From: JAGOBX01 sp017999075 [NCBI: Candidatus Babelota bacterium]
GTDB lineage: Bacteria > JAGOBX01
Reading direction: 5' to 3'
Assembly: GCA_017999075.1 (NCBI GenBank)
Contig: JAGOBX010000026.1
Location: 1-15,396 of the forward strand
DNA: 15,396 nt
A program made the translations under genes and the position numbers. The notes below the pieces were generated by a model. It was not told the DNA's origin. It did no database searches and saw only the letters and a program-made list of their open reading frames with translations. This document shows, piece after piece, positions 6,565-14,800 of the stretch (its first letter is position 1; the number at the start of each line of letters is the position of its first letter).

Positions 6565-8619
6565 TTATTCAATCATTTTCATATAACGTTTAGCTTTTTC
6601 GTTATCAGGATCTATTTGAAGAATTTTTTTCCATTTTTCTTTTGCTGCCTGATATTTTTCTGCGATATAAAGTTGTTTTCCTTGAATAAACAACTGCTCA
6701 ATTAATTCGAGTTCTTCTTTGGAAAAAGTTTTGTTTATAACAATTGTTGCGGCGCTGAATCCTTGTTTTTTCATTGAATCTGCAACGTTCTGAATAAGAT
6801 TCTGGATAGCAGGAGTCCTGTTTATTATTTTGTTTAAATACTGAAGCGATTTTTGATATTCTCCTGAAGCATAATATTTAACAGCATTATTATAGTTTGA
6901 AAAATCCAAATCTGTTATTCGTTTTTCTTCCTGAATTTTGGCTAATTCCGTATTTATTTTGTTCATCAAATCAGATTGCCATCGGGAATCATTAAGAAAT
7001 TCTCTTCCTTTTTCAAGTTCATATTTTGCAAACTCGAAGTTTTTTTCATTGAAAAATTTAACAGCGTTTTTAAGATTTTGTTCAGATCTTTGATTCAGAG
7101 TGTCTTCAATTAATTTTTTGCTTTCAAAAGTTTCGACAAGCGATTCAGGTCTTCTTATAAAATTTTCTGAAGCGGATTTTAACTGTTCTAGTAATTTTTT
7201 ATTTTCTTCTTTGTAATCGATTTCCAATATTTTTTCAAGAGCATCTATTTTTACAAATATATCTTTTGAATTGTTTAGAGTTTCGGTTAGAATTTTTAAT
7301 TGCTGATTTTTTAAAGTTAAATTTTGTTCTTCCTGATATGAAGAATATTTTTTTTCTATTTCTATCTGAAGTTTTAAAGCTGTGTCATAAAAATCTGAAG
7401 AATATTCTATTTTTTCTAGTATGTTTTTTGCCAAATCATAATTTTTTTCATCTATAAGTTTTGAAGCATCTTCGATAATTTTTTTATGCTCCTCTAATGT
7501 TCTTAATACTGATTCATTTTTAATTTTTTTCAGATTGTTAAGATTTTCGTACAAAGATTGTACAGTATAAAATTCATCCTCATCCTTTTTTTTATCAAGA
7601 ATATTTTTAAGTTCGTTCAACATAACAATTGCGCTGTCAAAATTTTCGTCACGGTCAACTAAGGATTTAATTAAAGTCATATCATTTTTATATTTAGTCA
7701 TACGTATTTTTCTGTTATATCCTATATTCCAGGAAAGACCTATAGAAGACACGGACTCAGAAGAAACTTGGTTAGAATTTGTTTGAAACGAATAATTTAC
7801 TGAAAAATCCGAATAATGAATTCCTATACCAAAAGAAATTTTATCTTTAGCGTATCCAGCTCCAATATGCAGGAATTTTAAAATATCGTATTTTGCGCCA
7901 AGCCTGTAATCAAATCTGGAATCAACTTTTTCAAATTCGGGAATTAAATGCAGTTTTGGAATAATGCTGATTGTAACAGAATTTTTAATTCTAATCGGCA
8001 TTTTATCATTTCCAATAGAACTTCCGGCCAAATTTCCTATAGAATGTGAAATAAGGGTATTATTAAAAATTTTGTAATTCGCAGCCAACAGGGATGAGTA
8101 TCCATTATAGGAATATTGACCGACTTCTATATTTAAATATCTTAAAGACAATCCTAAATTAATCAGTTTTCCGAACATCTTAATTTTTTGACCGTAACTC
8201 AATATATATGCGCTGTTATTTACTTTATAATTATTAGTAGTTATAAATCCCAGATTGTCTGTTCCGATAAAAAGTTTGTCATCAAGAGAAAGTGACAGAT
8301 AACTTATTCCAATTCCGCCTTTATAGAACGGCTGCATATAAAATAATGAATTATAAGATGCATTTAAAATCAGAGCTGATTGGTTAAACGATAAAGAAGG
8401 AGTAATCAAGTCGGATAATAAAGAAGGATTATACAATACAAGAGAAGCATTTTTATTATCTGTTATGTCAGTGTTTGCAATACCTGTTTTATATGAATCG
8501 ATCGGCGCTTCGGCAGAAATGTAATCATCAACAAATACTTTGTCCAAAGCAAAACTGAACTTTATAAGCAGTTGTGTAAACATGAACGATAATAAAAGTA
8601 GTTTTAAATTTTTTGTCAT
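6565..8619 (-). CDS. PorV/PorQ-like outer-membrane barrel fused to a C-terminal helical TPR-like region
   Basis: This is a 684-residue exported protein. Residues 1-24 look like a signal peptide (NLKLLLLSFMF..., cleavage likely after SFA). Residues about 25-305 are rich in alternating hydrophobic strands and open with GIANTDITDNKNASLVLYNP, resembling the start of PorV/PorQ/UPF0164-type barrels (gene product with GxAxxxxxDNxxxxxYNPA). PorV shuttles T9SS cargo to the cell surface in Bacteroidota. Residues about 310-640 are charged and helical, with several TPR- or coiled-coil-like units such as DEKNYDLAKNILEKIEY and ASGEYQKSLQYLNKII. The last 42 residues form a clear TPR-like unit (YQAAKEKWKKILQIDPDN). 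Standard PorV lacks this extension of nearly 380 residues. It starts 4 nt after the stop of the giant T9SS-type protein gene, which supports a cargo-and-shuttle pair. The barrel assignment is by pattern only. Confidence 0.7.
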   Translation of the reverse strand: MTKNLKLLLLSFMFTQLLIKFSFALDKVFVDDYISAEAPIDSYKTGIANTDITDNKNASLVLYNPSLLSDLITPSLSFNQSALILNASYNSLFYMQPFYKGGIGISYLSLSLDDKLFIGTDNLGFITTNNYKVNNSAYILSYGQKIKMFGKLINLGLSLRYLNIEVGQYSYNGYSSLLAANYKIFNNTLISHSIGNLAGSSIGNDKMPIRIKNSVTISIIPKLHLIPEFEKVDSRFDYRLGAKYDILKFLHIGAGYAKDKISFGIGIHYSDFSVNYSFQTNSNQVSSESVSSIGLSWNIGYNRKIRMTKYKNDMTLIKSLVDRDENFDSAIVMLNELKNILDKKKDEDEFYTVQSLYENLNNLKKIKNESVLRTLEEHKKIIEDASKLIDEKNYDLAKNILEKIEYSSDFYDTALKLQIEIEKKYSSYQEEQNLTLKNQQLKILTETLNNSKDIFVKIDALEKILEIDYKEENKKLLEQLKSASENFIRRPESLVETFESKKLIEDTLNQRSEQNLKNAVKFFNEKNFEFAKYELEKGREFLNDSRWQSDLMNKINTELAKIQEEKRITDLDFSNYNNAVKYYASGEYQKSLQYLNKIINRTPAIQNLIQNVADSMKKQGFSAATIVINKTFSKEELELIEQLFIQGKQLYIAEKYQAAKEKWKKILQIDPDNEKAKRYMKMIE

Positions 8620-8623
8620 AAAA

Positions 8624-8873
8624 TTATTTCCCTATTCCAATTCCGAGAATTTTAGATATTCCTCCGAATTCAAGTTTTGCATAATATCCTCCGACAGGGA
8701 GCGCTGACAGATCAATATCAAAAAATTGATTTACAGTTCCGGGCGTTATTGAAAATGTGTTTTCATAAACTAATCTGCCGAAAGGATTTATGATAGTAAA
8801 ATGCAGAGAATTGCCTGATTGAGGTGTAATCATTAGATTAATTTTTTTATTTATAGTAGGATTAGGATAAAAT
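8624..8873 (-). other. T9SS type A-like C-terminal sorting domain of the giant protein
   Basis: The last roughly 83 residues match the type A sorting-domain pattern: FYPNPTINKKINL at the start, a central strand INPFGRLVYENTF, then IDLSALPVGGYYAKLEFGG, and a short hydrophobic strand ending GIGIGK. In Bacteroidota this domain directs transfer through the T9SS pore to PorV and the PorU sortase. Related FlgD-like Ig domains look similar, but the PNP start, the LPxGxYY phrase and the exact C-terminal position favour the sorting role. Confidence 0.8.
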
Positions 8874-11800
8874 AAAATATTTCCGTCGTTGAAGTTGGAA
8901 CCGAATAAGGAATAAATGCTGAAATGTTGAGTTGTGGTTGAAACTGAATTGGTTATTTCGTTAATTTCAGTGCTGAGTTTTATCCATTCGGTAGTATTTT
9001 CATCAAGGCAATATATGGATATATATTTTTCTTTTATATCTGTATTATCTATAATTCCATCGTTATCAGCGTCTGACCAGTTAAAATAAATTGTTACAGG
9101 CATAACAAAATTATTCACAATTTGGTCACTGGAATTTTGGGCAGTCAATTGATATATCGGTCTTGCCGAGCCGAGAGATTTGATAAAACCGCTTGATTTC
9201 AGAAGTTTATCGTCAGCAGTGATTATTTTTGCGTTGTCATTGGGATTCAATTCTGAAGCAGAAACATAAATATTGTTGATATTTGGAATAAATAATTGTA
9301 ATTTAGGGTTGTTTTGAGCATCCCGGAATAATACTACTGTATCAGAATCAAGTTTTCCTCCGAATAAAGTGAAAATACTTAAATGTGTAGAAAGAGTTGT
9401 AATATAATTATTTGTTTTATCCACATATGAACTTGGCTGTTTTATCCATTTATTAAGCATAGTGTCAAAATAATAAATTTCAAGCAGAAGTTCTGAAATA
9501 TCGGTATTATCTATTATTCCATTATTGTCTGCGTCCGGATACATTATTTTGATTGTTATAGCCGAATCAAAAGATGTTATTGAATCTCCGTTTGAAGTTA
9601 AACATTTTATATCATATATTTTTCTGTGTATTCCAAGATCTTTTATATAACCGCTGAAGTTGACAGAATTATCTCCTATAATAACTTCCGGATGATTAGC
9701 TGGAAGTTCTTGAATATTGAAATAAGAATTTTCAGGCAGTGAGTTAGCTTGAGTTATTATTTGAAGGTTATCACCAAATTCGGTTATAGAAGATTTTGAA
9801 TTGTCTATAAGAGTGGTAAATTGATATACTCTGGATTGGTTGAGTTTTACTCCGGAAATGTCCATTAAATTTTTTGATATTATAAACTGGTACGATTTGC
9901 TTGGTTGAACAGTATAGTAAAATGAAACTGTAAATGTTGACTGGGAATATGTAATGCTGTCCGGATTTATTTTAGCGCCGTTTTCTGAAATAAAATAAAT
10001 GTTGTCTGAATTAAGAGTTGAAGTATCGAGCAGTTTGTTTAAAATAATATCAAGTTTTGAGAATGGAACAACAAAATTTTTATCTTCGAGAAATGGAGTC
10101 TCGGCTAAAAATAAGTTTGCATCAAAAGAAACTATGATTTGATCGGATTGCGAAACATTTCCAAGTTCGTCTTTTGCTACAGCAGAAATAAGATTAGCAC
10201 CGACTAACATATTGTATTCTGTCGACCAGAAAGTGTCGGTAAAATTATTATTTTGCGCAGATACACCGTTTATGTAAACATAACTGTTTACCGGTTTTGT
10301 TCCTGAAACAGTTATTGAAGAAGAAGCTGTTTTATAATTATTATAAGGAATTGAAATGACAGGTTTTTCAGGCGGTATAGTGTCGAGAATAATAATAAAT
10401 GATGTGTTTGAAGAATTATTCGCAACATCAGACGATTGAATTGAGAAAGTATTAATCCCTTCATTTAATGAGGCAAAATATTGCCATGTATTCATGAAAA
10501 TCATAACGCTTTGAGTGTTTCCGTTAATTGAAATTTTAGAGTTGAGTTCCATTGACCCTGAAATAAGTTGAGAAGTATCTTTAGTCGGGGAAGAAAAAAT
10601 TACTGTTGGAACAGTTGGCGGAGTTTTATCTAAAGTGATGTATATTGTAGAAGTTTCCGATTTGTTAAATAAATAATCATAACTTACAACATCATATTTT
10701 GAAGTTCCTTCCTGCTGAATAAATGTTTTAGAAAAAGTATCTGAACTCATTAAAATATTAGAGTTTGAACCGTTTATTTCTATAAAGCTTCCGTAATCTT
10801 TGTTTCCTTGAATAATAACAGTATCAATATTGGTTATAGTATAATTTGTTGTTATAACAGGTTTAGACGGAGGTATATTATCAAGATATACGATTATAGA
10901 ATCGGAAATAGATTCTTTTCCTGCATTATTTTTGGCTGTAACAAATATGGTATTTGCTCCGGATGAAATGTTTATATATTTGTACCATGTAAAAGTATCA
11001 ATAATCACTGCATTCAAACCATTAACTGAAACTATTATTGCAGAAGTGTCTTTAGTTCCAAAAAGATAAATGTTAGCTGAACTTGTTTCTGAATTATTTG
11101 AAGGAATAATAATTTTTGGAGCAGGCGGAGCAGGTTCGTTAGCCAATCCGGTATCAATTATTATTCCGTCGCTCCAGTATGTTTGATTATAAGTATCAGA
11201 TATGTTTCCTGCGATATCTGTTGCAGCCACTCTCGCATAATAAGTGAATCCATTTAAAAAATTATTATTAGAAATAAGTATTAGATTTTGCGAACCGTTT
11301 ACTGTTTCTGAAGTTATAATGTTTGTAAAAGATGTTGAATCGGAAATTTCTATATAATAATGTATTATCTGGCTTGAATCATTGGGAGTGTCCCATGACC
11401 AAACCAAGGTTGTGTCAAAACTGTAAATTCCTTCATCATAACATTTAACATTCTCCGGTTTTGTTCTGTCAATATAAATAAGTTTCGTTACAGTATCAGA
11501 CCATATTTCACAATTGTTTTCTGAAACATACTGTAAAATATTTTTATATTCAGAATTGATTAAAACAGTATCTCCTTTTATAAACTGTGAGTTATTCAGA
11601 GAATAATAAATATTTTTTATCCCAGATTCCGCATCAGAACCGGTTATGACGATTATCTGACTTTCATATCTGGCATCATGCGGCGCATTATCTGAAACAT
11701 TAGGCATTGTGTTATCATAAATAACACTTCCTGAAACGGTCGTACTTACGGAATTTACAATTTTGCCGAATATAGAATAATTGTTTGTTCCGGGAGCAAG

Positions 11801-14800
11801 CTGCAAATTAAATATCCATTTATCGGTATCAGATGATATTGTTTGAGTAGAATTGACAAATACGGTAACTTCGGGGTCTTTGGTTCCATATAATAATATA
11901 GGAGTGTATGAAACAGTAGTATCTATTGAAGAATTAAGAATAGGAACCGGAACTAAAACATTTCCTATTTGTTTAGTTTCTGTAAGAACGGAAACATTGC
12001 CTGCAAAATCTTTAACATAGATTCCTGAATATATAATATCGCTATCAGATAATGATACAGCGAACAGTTTGGAAAAATTAGTTGAAGTATGGCCTACATT
12101 CATAAAAGTAAAATTGTAATTATCTCTGTTTGGATTATTTATTCCAAGTTCAAATCTGATAAAATCAATTCCGATATGTGTATCATAAACCGTTGCTTTT
12201 AAAATTACTGCTGTATCGGTTGTATCAATATAAAGTTTTTCTTCATCATCGAGAGTTTGAAATTTATAAATTACCGGAACTGTATCATCAGTACCTGTTC
12301 TGAAAATCCATGTTTTGGTTTGATTTAAAGTTTTATAAGAATCATTTTTTAAATATCCAAAAACATCAAGTTTATACGTGTTGTGAATTAAAAAAGGAGT
12401 TGAAGGAATAATATAAAATCCGGTTGAATCATTGTTTAACCGTAGTGTATAATTAAGTTTTTGTCCGTTTTGGCTTAATACAATTATTGTATCAGCAATT
12501 GTAGAAACATCCAGTCCGTTATTTGAATAAACATATAAGCTGTCAGGGACAGAACTTAATATTTCATTATTATCGAGTTGAGATGAAAAAACAAGAAATG
12601 CTGCAGGATTGTAATTTACTATTATTGAATATGGTTCGGATTTGTTGTATAATTCGTCTATAGAATAAATTGTAATTAAATTATTTCCGACAGTGAGATT
12701 AACAGGCATTGAGAATGTATTTGAACTTAAATTTGTTTCATAATTGTTGTTTATCATAACACCGAATACGCCTGTTTCAACTGAACCTGATACATAAACA
12801 GGACTTGAATATAATGAAAGATTATTGTGCGGGCTGTAAATTTCAGGTTGTACAGGGCCAATTGTATCCCGTATAATTGTTATTGTGCGGACAGAAGTAT
12901 TGCCGGCTTCGTCATACGCAATAATATTTACAATGTTATTGCCTTCAGAAATCAATTGGATATTGCAGAACCATATTCCTGATATCATATTCAATGAAGC
13001 AGGTAAACCATTGACTCTTAATATTGAAACGGAAGTTGTATCATAAGTACCTGACAGATTTTGTTCAATTCCTGAAAATGGAGATGTATAATTTACAGAA
13101 GGAATTGATGGAGGTTCAGTATCGTATATTATCGAATAACTTACAGTATCGGAAAAATTGTTAAATGTATCTGAAGCAGTTATATTGATTTGATTGTTGT
13201 ATTGAGTTAGATAAACTGTGTCTGTCCATGAAGTAGGAGATAGTATTTTTGCAGGATTATTGTTTATAAATACAGTTTCAGCGTCTGTTGATTTTGTGCC
13301 TGAAATAATTTGATAACCAATGTTTGTTGGAGAAATTACTGTTGCTTGAGGTTTTGATGGAGAAGTATTGTCCATAAAAATATTTATAGTTATTTCATCT
13401 GATTTAATTCCGAATATGTTTTTAGAATATAAAATTATTTCGTTTAAACCATTTTGCAGTAAAACAAGTTTAGACCAATTATTCAAAGTTATATCTGCTT
13501 GTGAACCGTTGATTAATACAGAAACAGCGGTATCGGTTTTTTGACCAGTTAATGTTATGTATGATTGATTTACATATGAGGGATAATTATAAATTTCCGG
13601 AGGTTCAGGTTTTGAAGACGCAGCTATTGAAGTATCAACATATATTCCATCGCTTGGCGTACCAAAAACAGAAATATTTCCTGCGTCGTCTTTAGATTTT
13701 ATTCTGCAATAATAAGTTTCTCCGTGAATAATGCCTGAATCCCCAGATATTATGAAGTGTAATTCGTTTTTATTAATCCAGTTAGAAAAAAATGGTGTTG
13801 AAAATGCAGTAGAAGAATCAATTTCTACAAAAAAATTTGAAATAGAATTGCTGTCTACAGGAATATTCCATGAAAATTCAAGTATAGTATCAGCGCTTAT
13901 ATTCCCTTCGTCTAATACATGAACAGGTAATGGAGGAGTGGAATCGAACCTTGCTGATTTCGAAGCAGTGATAATTGAACTTATATTTCCTAAACTGTCA
14001 TAGCCGAGATACTGTATAATATGGTTTCCATCAGAATTAATAAGTATAGTTGAACCTGTTTTCCAGTTATCAGAATTAATTTTGTATTGAATGGTATCGA
14101 CTGAACTTAATGCATCTGTTCCTGAAATTGTTATAGTGAAAGGAATATTATGAATTGTTTCTGGAATATTGTCGGATAATACGGGAGGAATATTATCGTA
14201 TAAAATTTTGAAATACGATGTTTCTGAGTAAGTAGAACCTATGTATGCAACTGCGGATATTATATTTGTTTCCTGTATAAGATCTGCACTTATGCTCCAC
14301 TCCGTATCTGATAGGGAAATTGCGTTGTAAGAATTGTTGATTTTTACCGTAGAAGAAGGGTATTTTGTTCCAAAAAGATTTACTGGAGACGTTTTTACTG
14401 CATTTTTTAATGATGAAGAAAATACAGGAGAATCTATGATTATGCTTGACACTGTTGTATGAGCTGTAAATTCGGAATTGTTGAATTCAATATCTTCGCA
14501 ATAAATTTTATAGTAAACGGTGTCTCCTACGTTTAAAGTATTATTTAATGTAAAAGTTTTTGAATAATAACCTGAATTAGGATTAATCCAAAAATAGTTG
14601 TTGACTGTATATGAAGTGTCGTTAATGCTGAAAAAATAAGCTAAGGTTTTAAGTTGAGAACTGTCTGAAACAGTTGAACCTATAATTATTCTGTTATCTC
14701 CGATATCAATTGATAATCCGAAATTATCTGAAATAACTGGTCCATTGATTTTCGGAGGTTCTAAATCTTTTATTTTAAATTTATTAATTAAAGACCAGTT

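Noticed and set aside
6561-6572. TTG at 6572 as the start of the putative lipoprotein
   Set aside because: It would overlap the upstream gene by 8 nt and adds only four residues. The ATG at 6560 is 4 nt after that gene's stop and begins directly with a good signal sequence.
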